This document shows, in pieces, positions 25,930-34,606 of a DNA stretch of 45,860 nucleotides. The DNA comes from Bernardetiaceae bacterium (GTDB lineage Bacteria; Bacteroidota; Bacteroidia; Cytophagales; Thermoflexibacteraceae). Positions within the stretch are counted from its first letter, which is position 1; the number at the start of each line of letters is the position of its first letter. Where the stretch lies: positions 1 through 45,860 of the forward strand of contig JANWVT010000020.1 of assembly GCA_025056255.1 (NCBI GenBank). Reading direction: 5' to 3'. The notes below the pieces were generated by a model. That model searched no databases. It had not been told where the DNA came from and worked only from the letters and a program-made list of their open reading frames with translations. Position numbers and translations under genes: made by a program.

Positions 25930-26379
25930 CACAAGAAGATTGGATGGTCAGCCAATTGTATATGGAAATAAGGATTAACCCCAACAGCCATCCTATTCCC
26001 ATAATCACCAGATAGGTGAAATACCAGTCCATCTATACCCTATCCCGCATAAAAACCTCATTGATTCGCAGGTTATTTGCAGGCAACAATCGTAGCAATA
26101 AAGGTCGCATCGATGTGCTCAACTGCATAATCACGCTCTGCCTCTTTGCCCAAGCATATTGGATACAACTGCCCTTAACAGCGCTGTGGTAGCTGTAAGG
26201 TTAATTAACATGTGCGCCGCATCCGATAGCCAGACGGGTATCTTCTTCCAAAAGATTAATCACTGGCTTTTGTGCAAAGTGTAGTTGTTGCATAGTTGTT
26301 TTCTTTTCATTTACTTCTCAACAACTCACTTTTCGGGAAAGCATCGCGTGCAAATTCAATTTGTCAAGTATTGAATCGC
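25930..26379. other. Intergenic region with short open fragments
   Basis: About 450 nt without a confident gene. On the minus strand there is a 30-codon frame from ATG 26293 to TAA 26201 (MQQLHFAQKPVINLLEEDTR...), a frame just beyond it that ends in HIDATFIATIVACK (about 26080-26180), and a 60-codon frame at 25850-26032 with one hydrophobic segment (WYFTYLVIMGIGWLLGLILI) that overlaps the preceding gene antiparallel. They might be decayed gene pieces or tiny proteins; I cannot name any of them. Confidence 0.35.
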
Positions 26380-26382
26380 CAA

Positions 26383-26423
26383 TAAAAAAAACAAGACCTT
26401 GCAAAAACTTGCAAGGTCTTGTT
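26383..26423 (-). terminator. Strong intrinsic terminator of the M16 protease gene
   Basis: Perfect 15-bp stem AACAAGACCTTGCAA/TTGCAAGGTCTTGTT with an AAAC loop (26390-26423), followed on the minus strand by seven T. It lies about 20 nt after the protease stop codon. Confidence 0.9.
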
Positions 26424-26443
26424 TTGGGAGGAAGCAAGTTGAA

Positions 26444-29386
26444 TCAATATCCGAAGATTTCCTCTAAGCTGAGTTTTTTCACTTCGCCGTAGCGGCTCAG
26501 CTCGTCTAACTTAATTTTTTGCTCAGAGGCTACTACACAGTACGCATATGGTTTGCCGGAGAGTTTTTCGCTATGGAATTGCTTCACATCGTCAAAGGTA
26601 AATTTGTCTAATGCCTCATAGGTGGCTTTGCGCACGTCTTCTTCTAAGCCTAAGTCTTTAGCTGCCAAGTAGGCATAAACGATAACGTCGCGCGTGATGC
26701 GCTCGGTTTCTATGGTTTTCTTCAAGCTTTTGCGTGAAAGTTCAAACATGTTTTGTGCCTCTGGAATTTGCGTAAGCAGTTCATTCATACCTTGGATGGC
26801 ATCGTGAATTTTATCGGCTTGCGTGCCAATGTAGCCAGTGAGTGTGTAGTAATCTTCCTTCTTGGCAGGTTGTCCGTAGGTGGCAAAGGTGCTGTATGCT
26901 AGCGCTTTGGCTTCGCGCAAGGACTGAAATACTACCGAGCTCATGTTGCCGCCGAAGTATTCGTTGAACATTTGCACGATAGGGGTGAGCGTGGGGTTAT
27001 AGGGTTCTGTTACCCGAATCCATGAGATTTCAGCCTGTACCATGTTGTAGTCAGCAAAAAGCACTTGGTTTTTAGTTGTGGGTGTGCGTGTAAAGGTAAC
27101 AGGCTGCGGAAGGGCTTTGAATTGTGCTGGCAGAGGCATCAGTCGAGCAATGTCTGCACTAATTTCATTAATGGGTTTAGGTCCGTAATAAATGACCATA
27201 TGGGGATGGTCGAGAATGGAGTGCAACACATCTACTAATTGCTGCGGCGTAATAGCGTTGATTTCTTCGTTGCTCATCACGCTATTAAATGGATTTTTGG
27301 GTCCGTAGGTAGCATAGCTGCGCAGCCCTTGCATAATAGCCTGTTTGTTGAGTTTGGCATCATTGCGCGCTTTGATGATGCGCATTTTGAGTGCTTGCCA
27401 TGCTTGCTCATCGGGTTTGCAGTGGCGTAGCAGGTGTTGTACCAGTTCTAGGGTTTTTTCCATGTTTTCTTGCAAGCCGCTGATGATGAGCGAGGTAGTT
27501 TCGCCGCTGGCATTGGTGTTGTAGTTGGCAGCAAGAGCGTAGAATGCTTTGCTTAGTTCTTCGGCAGTGTATTTGTCGGTACCAAGAAATTGCAAGTATT
27601 GGAATGCATAAGGCAGCAGTTTGTTGTTCCATGTGCCCATGCCATCTATGCGAAATACCAGCCGGTATAACTGATTATCAGTATTTTGTGCATAGAGCAG
27701 TTCAACTTTGTCAGCAATTTTACTGCGTTGTAGGTCTTTTTCAAAATTTACAAACACTGGCTTCATCTCTGCCATTGGCATGGCATTAATTTGTTTGAAA
27801 AATGCTGATTGTGCATCGCGGTTCAATGAAACAGGCGTGATGGGCGGTTTAGCTAGTTTCATTACATTTTTATCTTCACCCTTGCGCTTGTACACAATAG
27901 CATAGTTGTTTGCACAATACCGATTGACAAACTCTACAATATCTTTTTTCGTCACTTTGCTCATTTCGTCTATTTGGCGCAAGTATGCATCCCACGAATT
28001 GGCGTGGTCTAAACTAAATGAGCGCATAATGGTAAGAGCGCGAGTGTTGTTATTTTCAGACTGTTGCAAATAGTTGAGTTTAAAGTTGTTCACAATTGCC
28101 TGAATAAAAGACTCATCAAAATCGCCTTTTTTGAGTTTTTCGATTTGTCCAAGTATCAAGTCGCGCACCTCATCGAGCGATTGCCCTGCCTTAGGCGTAC
28201 CACCAAACTGCCAAACGCTATAGCCGCGTGTTTGAGTGACCCCCGAAAAACTGTTTTGCACCAATTGCTTTTTATTGAGATTTAAATCTAACAAGCCTGC
28301 ACCGCGATTGGACATGATTTCATTGGCAACAGTAAGCAGCAATGATGCACGTCGGTCTAACAAGCCGGGCATGCGAAAACCCAAAATAATATTTTCAGGA
28401 GTCGGACCGAACACTTCGCGCACAATTGGCTGGGTAATTTCTTTTTCGGGCTCTGCTTTGTAGTCTTCCACAGGCTTGCTTTTCATCCAGGCAAATGCCT
28501 TTTCTACCTTGGGCATTACTTCCTCAGGGTTGAGGTCGCCTACCAAAATCAGCGCCATGTTATTGGGCACGTAGTAGGTTTCATAGAACTTGCGGATGCG
28601 GCGCGGATTAGGATTTTTCAGATGCTCTTGGTCGCCCAGTACAGATTTGTTGAGGTGATACTTCTCAAATAAAGCGGCATACAGTGCTTCACCGGCTTTG
28701 CGCCCGTCGTTATCCAATGAAATATTTTTTTCTTCGTACACTGTTTCCAGTTCGGTGTGGAAAATGCGGAATACGGGATTTTGAAAACGCTCAGCCTGCA
28801 CGGCTAAGTAGCGGTCTAAGGCATTGGCAGGAATGTTTTCCAGATAGCTGGTATATTCATAGCTAGTAAAAGCATTGGTCCCTTGCGAGCCCATCGCAGA
28901 CATGAGCTTGTCGTATTCGTTGGCAATAGCCAACTTAGCAGCCTCGTTAGACACGCGGTCTATTTCGCGGTAAATAGCTGCACGTTTAGCGGTGTCGGTT
29001 GTTTTTCCATATTCATCGTAAAGGTCTTCTATTTTGGCAAGCAACACTTTTTCTTTTTCCCAGTCGGTTGTGCCAAATTTGCTTGTTCCCTTAAACATCA
29101 GGTGCTCTAAATAATGAGCCAAGCCCGTATCGGTACGGGGGTCGTTAACAGCGCCAGCGCGGGTAGTCATCATGGTGTAGATTCGTGGCTCGCGCCTGTT
29201 GATGCTGAGCACTACGGTTAGTCCGTTGTCTAATTTGTAGAAACGCGCTCCGAACGGGTCGTTAGTGACGTAGCGATAGGTGTACTTACCAGTCTTGCCA
29301 GTTTTCCACTCGTAGTTATTAAGTTGTGAATAGGCAACCATTACTAATGCCCAAGATAAGAAGCTGAAAAGAAGCGTTTTTTTCAT
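26444..29386 (-). CDS. M16 family zinc metalloprotease (two-domain pitrilysin type)
   Basis: Secreted or periplasmic insulinase-type peptidase. A signal peptide (about 1-20, ending VAYSQ) precedes the first M16 domain, with the inverted zinc motif HYLEH at 91-95 and the downstream glutamate in ETVYEEKN. A second M16-like half follows, lacking HxxEH, as usual for the non-catalytic half of 900-1000-residue members. The start is the ATG at 29384-29386 (980 aa): it begins directly at the signal peptide, and the predicted promoter lies so close upstream that the in-frame ATGs at 29425 and 29416 would fall outside the transcript. The gene is flanked by its own promoter and a strong terminator. Confidence 0.93.
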   Translation of the reverse strand: MKKTLLFSFLSWALVMVAYSQLNNYEWKTGKTGKYTYRYVTNDPFGARFYKLDNGLTVVLSINRREPRIYTMMTTRAGAVNDPRTDTGLAHYLEHLMFKGTSKFGTTDWEKEKVLLAKIEDLYDEYGKTTDTAKRAAIYREIDRVSNEAAKLAIANEYDKLMSAMGSQGTNAFTSYEYTSYLENIPANALDRYLAVQAERFQNPVFRIFHTELETVYEEKNISLDNDGRKAGEALYAALFEKYHLNKSVLGDQEHLKNPNPRRIRKFYETYYVPNNMALILVGDLNPEEVMPKVEKAFAWMKSKPVEDYKAEPEKEITQPIVREVFGPTPENIILGFRMPGLLDRRASLLLTVANEIMSNRGAGLLDLNLNKKQLVQNSFSGVTQTRGYSVWQFGGTPKAGQSLDEVRDLILGQIEKLKKGDFDESFIQAIVNNFKLNYLQQSENNNTRALTIMRSFSLDHANSWDAYLRQIDEMSKVTKKDIVEFVNRYCANNYAIVYKRKGEDKNVMKLAKPPITPVSLNRDAQSAFFKQINAMPMAEMKPVFVNFEKDLQRSKIADKVELLYAQNTDNQLYRLVFRIDGMGTWNNKLLPYAFQYLQFLGTDKYTAEELSKAFYALAANYNTNASGETTSLIISGLQENMEKTLELVQHLLRHCKPDEQAWQALKMRIIKARNDAKLNKQAIMQGLRSYATYGPKNPFNSVMSNEEINAITPQQLVDVLHSILDHPHMVIYYGPKPINEISADIARLMPLPAQFKALPQPVTFTRTPTTKNQVLFADYNMVQAEISWIRVTEPYNPTLTPIVQMFNEYFGGNMSSVVFQSLREAKALAYSTFATYGQPAKKEDYYTLTGYIGTQADKIHDAIQGMNELLTQIPEAQNMFELSRKSLKKTIETERITRDVIVYAYLAAKDLGLEEDVRKATYEALDKFTFDDVKQFHSEKLSGKPYAYCVVASEQKIKLDELSRYGEVKKLSLEEIFGY

Positions 29387-29409
29387 GTGTTGAACAATGA
29401 ATAGAAGGT

Positions 29410-29441
29410 GAAACATAGAAAGCAATGTTAGCTCATAACAA
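29410..29441 (-). promoter_or_regulatory. Predicted promoter of the M16 protease gene
   Basis: On the minus strand TTG (29439-29441), 21 nt spacer, then TATGTTTC (29410-29417), one mismatch from TAnnTTTG. Transcription would start near 29403, about 17 nt before the chosen ATG. Confidence 0.4.
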
Positions 29442-29460
29442 GCGGTTTTGCAAATGCATG

Positions 29461-29484
29461 CAACCTGCTTTCATGAGCAGGTTG
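29461..29484. repeat. Short perfect hairpin
   Basis: Nine-base arms CAACCTGCT/AGCAGGTTG around TTCATG, between the M16 promoter and the sod terminator. No T-run on the minus strand. It may be a second stop signal after sod or a protein site. Confidence 0.4.
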
Positions 29485-29489
29485 GCGTA

Positions 29490-29530
29490 AATAAAAAACC
29501 TGCCAAGTATGTTCCGATACTCGACAGGTT
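29490..29530 (-). terminator. Intrinsic terminator of the superoxide dismutase gene
   Basis: On the minus strand a 14-pair stem starting AACCTGTCGAGTAT with complementary ATACTTGGCAGGTT, followed by six T. It lies about 37 nt after the sod stop codon. Confidence 0.85.
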
Positions 29531-29566
29531 GATTGTTTAATGAAGTTATCAAAAGTAACTCGGTTC

Positions 29567-30277
29567 TTACTTTTTGAGGGCAGCTTCGTACTTAGCGCCT
29601 ACTACGTCCCAATTAACTACATTCCAGAAAGCAGCCACGTAGTCAGCGCGTTTGTTTTGGTATTTGAGGTAATAAGCATGTTCCCAAACGTCGATGCCTA
29701 AAATAGGCGTACCTTTGATGGTTACATCGGCAATATCCATCAGCGGGTTGTCTTGGTTAGCCGTAGAGCCAATTTTCAGTTCGCCGCCGTCTACTACCAA
29801 CCATGCCCAGCCTGAGCCAAAGCGCCCCATAGCAGCTTTTGCAAACTCTTCTTTAAATGCAGCAAAAGAACCAAATTTTTTATTAATGGCTTCTGCCAAG
29901 GCACCTTTGGGTTCGCCACCAGCATTAGGACCAATAATTTCCCAGAAGAAGGTGTGGTTGTAGTGGCCGCCGCCATTATTGCGCACTGCCATAGAAAATT
30001 TGCTGATATTTTTGCAAATTTCTTCAATGCTCATTTTTTCGCCCTCAGTATTGGCAATAGCAGCGTTGAGATTATTAACATAGGTTTGGTGATGACGGCT
30101 ATGGTGAATTTCCATCGTCATAGCGTCGATATGCGGCTCGAGCGCATTATACGCGTACGCTAATTTAGGGAGTTCAAATGCCATTGGTTTACAGGTTTGG
30201 TTTGAAAAACTGGTCAAAGTTAAGCAAAATAAAAACGTACTCCATGCGAGTATTGTTTTGGCTGCAAATTGTTTCAT
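29567..30277 (-). CDS. Superoxide dismutase (Fe/Mn family)
   Basis: Converts superoxide to peroxide and oxygen. The SOD core shows [20 protein letters not shown] with metal ligands, [21 protein letters not shown] and the C-terminal [18 protein letters not shown]. Fe versus Mn cannot be decided. The full frame gives 236 aa. Its first 31 residues ([20 protein letters not shown] and onward) look like a signal peptide and are extra relative to cytoplasmic SODs, whose start corresponds to the internal ATG 30182-30184 (MAFELPKL). A TAACTTTG -7-like element at 30215-30222 could give a transcript for the short form. So the enzyme may be exported, or made in two forms. An own terminator follows. Confidence 0.95.
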   Translation of the reverse strand: MKQFAAKTILAWSTFLFCLTLTSFSNQTCKPMAFELPKLAYAYNALEPHIDAMTMEIHHSRHHQTYVNNLNAAIANTEGEKMSIEEICKNISKFSMAVRNNGGGHYNHTFFWEIIGPNAGGEPKGALAEAINKKFGSFAAFKEEFAKAAMGRFGSGWAWLVVDGGELKIGSTANQDNPLMDIADVTIKGTPILGIDVWEHAYYLKYQNKRADYVAAFWNVVNWDVVGAKYEAALKK

Positions 30278-30391
30278 AACACTTTTTTGTTTTCAGCATA
30301 TAACCCCCCAAGGTACAAAATGGTTGCCAAATTCAGCAACGGATGTGGCTCAACTGCTAAAAGCATGTTCAAGTTTTACAAGGGCAAAGGG

Positions 30392-30574
30392 AGTTTGGAT
30401 TGGGGATTTCGGAGTTCGGCGTTTTCCTACTGCTATACGCCAAAATTTTTTCGCTGTTGCATGTATTTCTACGCGCGGTAGGGGTTGATTATGAGAACAC
30501 AAACAACGACAAGCATGTTTGCATGAACATGAATTTGGCAAAATCAATCTAACAAAAACCTAAACAACTACTTA
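30392..30574 (-). repeat. Dispersed ~185-nt element, copy B, with heptamer tail
   Basis: On the minus strand this runs from TAAGTAGTTGTTTAGG through GGTTTTTGTTAGATTGATTT, ACATGCAACAGCGAAAAA and TTTTGGCGTATAGCAGTAGG to a tail of 7-nt units CCGAACT, CCGAAAT, CCCCAAT, CCAAACT. It aligns along its whole length with 40402-40588 on the plus strand. It occupies most of the 388-nt gap between the aminotransferase stop (30666) and the sod start, in sense orientation with both. Decayed repeat-like sequence (GTAGGGGCAGGTAACGTGCA) follows at about 30590-30610. Confidence 0.75.
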
Positions 30575-30665
30575 CGGCGTGTTATGCCACTGTAGGGGCA
30601 GGTAACGTGCAATTTTAATTTTCAAATGTTTAATCGCATAACTTGCATGTAAACATATCGGATTG

Positions 30666-31967
30666 CTACATCTGGGCTATTTGGCGAATAGCTTCTACTA
30701 AGCGGTCTAAGTCGCGCGTAGTAGTATAAACGTTAGGCGTTACGCGAATGCCTTTTATATTTTCCCATTCAATACCGGTTGTGTGAATTTTATACTTGTT
30801 GAAAAGCAAGCTATCTGTCTCGGCTACTGTTTTGCCCTCAATAGAAAATAGCCCAATGGCACAGCCAAATTCTGGTTTAAGGGAGGTATGCAGGCGTACT
30901 TTCGGCAAGTTCATTACTTTTTCTGCCCAGTAGTTTTTGAGATAGTGTAATCTTTTTTCCTTGCGCTCTGCACCTATCATCCAGTGAAAATCGATAGCTT
31001 GCCCTATAGCTTGCTCGTTGGCGAAAGGTCTGGTGCCCAAATGTTCAAACTTGCGGATATCTTCGCTCTCTGGGTCAGGGGCGCCAAAGAGTGGATACAG
31101 TCGGCGAATTTTTTCTTTTCGCACATACAACATGCCGCTGCCAAAAGGGGCAGTGAGCCACTTGTGCAAACTGGTGCCAAAATAATCGCCATTTAAATCA
31201 GGAATTTGAAAATTGAGCAATCCGAAACTATGCGCACCGTCTATCACAACCTCAATACCCCGTGTGCGGGCAGCATCGGCAATCTCACGGACAGGGAGCG
31301 TTTGCCCCGACCAGTTGATAATGTGTGTGATATGTACCACTTTGGTTTTAGGGCTAAACAAAGCCGTGTATTGTTGTACGATTTCTTCTTTATTTTCTGA
31401 GGGTAGGTTCAGGTTCACGTATCGCAGCACAATGCCATCTCGTTTTTCGCGTTGTCGCCATGCATGTAGCATATTGGGATAGTCTTGTCGCGCCAGTACT
31501 ACTTCGTCGCCTTTGGTGAGCTGCAAACCAAAAATAACAGTTTCTAAGGCTTCGGTGGCATTTCGGTGGATGGCAATTTCCTCAGCAGAGCAGCCCGCCA
31601 ATTCTGCTAGCCGCGCACGTAGTGGCTCTCTTCCGGCATCCAGTACACGCCACATGTAATAACTCGGTGCTTCATTAGAAAGGCGGTTGTAGCGCTCTAC
31701 GGCTTCTTGTACTACGCGCGGATGTGGCGAAACGCCTCCGTTGTTGAGGTTTAAAATAGTGGGCGAAACGGTAAATGCCTGCTTGATTTGATACCAGAAA
31801 GTTTCATCGCGAATGGTATCTTCCACTGGTTGGTTGGCAGCTGCTTGCAATGCCTTGTTCAGATTTTTAGCGGCTAAGCTGCCAAACGGCGAGGCTGCGG
31901 CAAGCGCCGTTGTTATATGCTTTAAAAAACGACGGCGCGAGGTGTTAAATAGCTCCCCCAAAAGCAT
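30666..31967 (-). CDS. Tat-exported class V aminotransferase (isopenicillin-N-epimerase-like)
   Basis: PLP-dependent fold-type I enzyme of the class V / cysteine desulfurase superfamily. The N-terminus has a perfect twin-arginine motif SRRRFLK (10-16) followed by a hydrophobic ITTALAAASPFGSLAA stretch, so the protein is probably exported folded to the periplasm. PLP-site features include the acidic DGAHSFG motif (about 243-249) and the Schiff-base lysine in TSLHKW (K269). The length is 433 aa. It resembles isopenicillin N epimerase-like proteins that are found with Tat signals, but the substrate is unknown. It stands alone, 96 nt after purD on the same strand. Confidence 0.9.
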   Translation of the reverse strand: MLLGELFNTSRRRFLKHITTALAAASPFGSLAAKNLNKALQAAANQPVEDTIRDETFWYQIKQAFTVSPTILNLNNGGVSPHPRVVQEAVERYNRLSNEAPSYYMWRVLDAGREPLRARLAELAGCSAEEIAIHRNATEALETVIFGLQLTKGDEVVLARQDYPNMLHAWRQREKRDGIVLRYVNLNLPSENKEEIVQQYTALFSPKTKVVHITHIINWSGQTLPVREIADAARTRGIEVVIDGAHSFGLLNFQIPDLNGDYFGTSLHKWLTAPFGSGMLYVRKEKIRRLYPLFGAPDPESEDIRKFEHLGTRPFANEQAIGQAIDFHWMIGAERKEKRLHYLKNYWAEKVMNLPKVRLHTSLKPEFGCAIGLFSIEGKTVAETDSLLFNKYKIHTTGIEWENIKGIRVTPNVYTTTRDLDRLVEAIRQIAQM

Positions 31968-32063
31968 AGTGTTTTTGGAAGCAAATTAAAAATTTTTCAT
32001 GAACCGTTTATTTATGTTGATGTGCCAAGCGCTTGGTTGCACTAAGGGTTGCCTATAAGCATC

Positions 32064-33353
32064 TCAGCCAGTAACCAGATGTAGCAAATCTTGCCCGATA
32101 TCGCGGCGGTAATATTTGCCTTCGTAAGCAATTGTTTCAGCAGCGCGATAGGAAAGTTGCAAGGCTTGCGGCATTGTATCGGCAAGAGCAGTAAGTGCTA
32201 TCACCCGCCCGCCTGCAGTTACTAACTGAGCGCCTTGCTGTTTTGTACCTGCATGAAAAGCAATCACCTGCTCCAATTGGTCTAAACCGCTAATCACTTT
32301 TCCCGTTTGAAATGCTTCGGGGTAGCCCCCCGATACAAGCATGACTGTTGTAGCTGTGCGACTGTCTATTTCAAATTGAGCAGTAGCCAGTTGGCGGCGG
32401 GAGGCAGCATCTAGCAGCTCCAAAAAATCACTTTTGATGCGTGGTATAACTACTTCGGTTTCAGGGTCGCCCATGCGCACATTGTACTCAATCACGTATG
32501 GATTGCCCTCTACGTTCATTAGCCCAATGAAAATAAAGCCCACGTAGTCAATGCCTTCTTGTTGCAAACCTGTTAGGGTAGGTTGCACAATGCGCTCCTC
32601 TACTTTTTGCAAGAAAACCTCATTAGCAAAAGGCACAGGTGAAACAGCGCCCATGCCTCCGGTATTCAGTCCGGTATCGCCTTCCCCTACTCGTTTGTAG
32701 TCTTTGGCGGCAGGCAGTAGCCGATAGTTTTTGCCATCGGTAAGTACAAAAACAGAAAGCTCTATTCCTTGCAGAAATTGTTCTACCACAACAGTTTGAC
32801 TTGCTGCACCAAATTTGGCACCAGTTATCATTTGGCGCAGGGCGGCTTGGGCTTCCAATAATTCATCTATAATGAGCACCCCTTTGCCCGATGCCAGTCC
32901 ATCGGCTTTCAATACGTAAGGAGCTTGCTGAGTAGCTAAGTAAGCGATGCCTTCTTCTAGGTTGCGGCTGTCAAAGCTTCTATAGGCAGCAGTAGGGATG
33001 CCGTAGCGCATCATAAAACGCTTAGCAAAATCTTTGCTACCTTCTAACATAGCCCCTGCTTTACTGGGTCCCACCACACGCACCTTGTCTAGCGCTGGTT
33101 GTTCGCGTATAAAATCGACAAAACCAGCCACTAAGGGAGCTTCCGGACCTACTACAACAAGTTCTATTTCATTTTTTACAATAAAATCGGCTAATTTTTC
33201 AAAATCAGTAGCTTCTATGGCAACGTTGTTTGCTACTGTTGCCGTTCCGGCATTGCCGGGCGCCACAAACAAAGCCGAGCAAAGCGGACTTTGCGCAATT
33301 TTCCAGGCAAAGGCATGTTCGCGCCCGCCACTCCCTAAAATGAATACTTTCAT
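32064..33353 (-). CDS. purD: Phosphoribosylamine--glycine ligase PurD
   Basis: Second step of de novo purine synthesis: ATP-dependent joining of glycine to phosphoribosylamine. N-terminal MKVFILGSGGREHAFAWKIA, ATP-grasp segment YVLKADGLASGKGVLI, the LNTGGMGAVSPVP motif and the GARS signature NVRMGDPETEVV are all present. The length of 429 aa is typical. It diverges from the threonine aldolase gene, sharing a 112-nt intergenic region. Confidence 0.97.
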   Translation of the reverse strand: MKVFILGSGGREHAFAWKIAQSPLCSALFVAPGNAGTATVANNVAIEATDFEKLADFIVKNEIELVVVGPEAPLVAGFVDFIREQPALDKVRVVGPSKAGAMLEGSKDFAKRFMMRYGIPTAAYRSFDSRNLEEGIAYLATQQAPYVLKADGLASGKGVLIIDELLEAQAALRQMITGAKFGAASQTVVVEQFLQGIELSVFVLTDGKNYRLLPAAKDYKRVGEGDTGLNTGGMGAVSPVPFANEVFLQKVEERIVQPTLTGLQQEGIDYVGFIFIGLMNVEGNPYVIEYNVRMGDPETEVVIPRIKSDFLELLDAASRRQLATAQFEIDSRTATTVMLVSGGYPEAFQTGKVISGLDQLEQVIAFHAGTKQQGAQLVTAGGRVIALTALADTMPQALQLSYRAAETIAYEGKYYRRDIGQDLLHLVTG

Positions 33354-33373
33354 TTCATTAGCTTAAACAGCGG

Positions 33374-33381
33374 CAAAATTA
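33374..33381 (-). promoter_or_regulatory. Possible -7 element of purD
   Basis: TAATTTTG on the minus strand matches TAnnTTTG and lies about 20 nt before the purD ATG. I find no good TTG at the -33 position, so support is partial. Confidence 0.3.
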
Positions 33382-33465
33382 GCATTTATATCTTTCAGAG
33401 CCTGCTACGCCACAGCACTGCAACACCTAAATTTGCAGGATATTCCAACACCAACCCATTCGACT

Positions 33466-34482
33466 ATGATGGTAGACTTGCGCAGCGATACTGTTACAAT
33501 GCCAACCGCTGCTATGAAAGCAGCTATGTTCAATGCTCTTTTGGGAGATGATGTGTATGGCGAAGACCCTTCTGTCAATACTTTGCAGGAATATGCTGCC
33601 GCATTGTTCGGCATGGAGGCTGCCTTGTTTTGTCCTTCGGGAACGATGACCAACCAAATTGCCCTCCGAGTACACTTACAACCCGGCGACGAGGTCATTT
33701 GCGACCAACTTGCTCATATCTACCACTACGAAGGAGGCGGCATTGCACTCAACGCTCATGCCTCTGTTCGGCTGATAGCATCAGAACAGGGGAAAATTAC
33801 TGCTGAACAAATAGCTGCTAACATCAACCCAGAGGATATTCACTACCCTACTACCCGACTGGTCGCATTGGAAAATACGGTCAACAAAGGGGGCGGTATC
33901 TGCTACAAAGTAGCTGATATTGAACCGATTGCAAAACTTTGCAAGCAGAAAAGCTTGTCTTTACACTTAGACGGCGCGCGCCTCTTCAACGCATTAGTTG
34001 CCAATGGAGAACAACCTCAGCAATACGGAAAGCTTTTCGATACTATCTCCATTTGCCTTTCCAAAGGTTTAGGAGCACCTGTAGGCTCACTGCTGCTGGG
34101 TAGCCGCGAGCATATTCGAAAAGCCCTACGCATTCGCAAAGCAATGGGCGGCGGTATGCGGCAAGCTGGCATGCTGGCTGCTGCTGGGCTATATGCTTTG
34201 CAACACCACATTGAACGATTAGCAGAAGACCACCAGCGCGCTGCTGCTCTTGCCCAAACTCTTGCCTGCTGTAATTACGTGTCTGAAATATTGCCCGTAC
34301 AAACCAATATTGTCGTTTTTAAGTTAAAAACCAACTATTACTCCCCTGTACAATTCACCGAGCTGCTTAAAAGCAAGGGCGTTTTGGCAAATCCCTTTGC
34401 AGGCGGCGTCCGATTTGTTACACATCTCAATTTTAATGACGAAGATTTGAAAAAAGTACAAAAAATTCTGCAAAGCCTGTAA
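33466..34482 (+). CDS. Low-specificity L-threonine aldolase
   Basis: PLP enzyme of the beta-eliminating lyase family cleaving L-threonine (and allo-threonine) to glycine and acetaldehyde. Family motifs: [12 protein letters not shown] at the N-terminus, [45 protein letters not shown] and the PLP-lysine region [15 protein letters not shown] start at ATG 33466 (338 aa; a second ATG follows immediately), because the frame upstream only offers a TTG and non-conserved residues. Divergent from purD; a source of glycine, which PurD uses, but a functional link is only suggestive. Confidence 0.93.
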   Translation: MMVDLRSDTVTMPTAAMKAAMFNALLGDDVYGEDPSVNTLQEYAAALFGMEAALFCPSGTMTNQIALRVHLQPGDEVICDQLAHIYHYEGGGIALNAHASVRLIASEQGKITAEQIAANINPEDIHYPTTRLVALENTVNKGGGICYKVADIEPIAKLCKQKSLSLHLDGARLFNALVANGEQPQQYGKLFDTISICLSKGLGAPVGSLLLGSREHIRKALRIRKAMGGGMRQAGMLAAAGLYALQHHIERLAEDHQRAAALAQTLACCNYVSEILPVQTNIVVFKLKTNYYSPVQFTELLKSKGVLANPFAGGVRFVTHLNFNDEDLKKVQKILQSL

Positions 34483-34606
34483 GGCTCATCTTTCTTCAAA
34501 CGATAAGAAAGGCTCACACTTGTATTTGAAAAAAGGATGTGAATAGTTATTTTACAAGTGAAGATTGGCAACCAATCACAAGCGCAAATACAACCTTTTG
34601 GCAGCT

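Noticed and set aside
25850-26032. 60-codon minus-strand frame with one hydrophobic segment
   Set aside because: Overlaps the end of the preceding gene antiparallel and has no promoter or homologue I know; kept only as a remark.
26201-26293. RiPP (lanthipeptide-like) precursor
   Set aside because: Only one cysteine, no GG/GA leader end typical of Bacteroidota RiPPs and no modification enzyme nearby.
30350-30547. Protein-coding reading of the dispersed element
   Set aside because: Frames in copies A and B are not the same, and share no conserved start or stop; the element appears non-coding.
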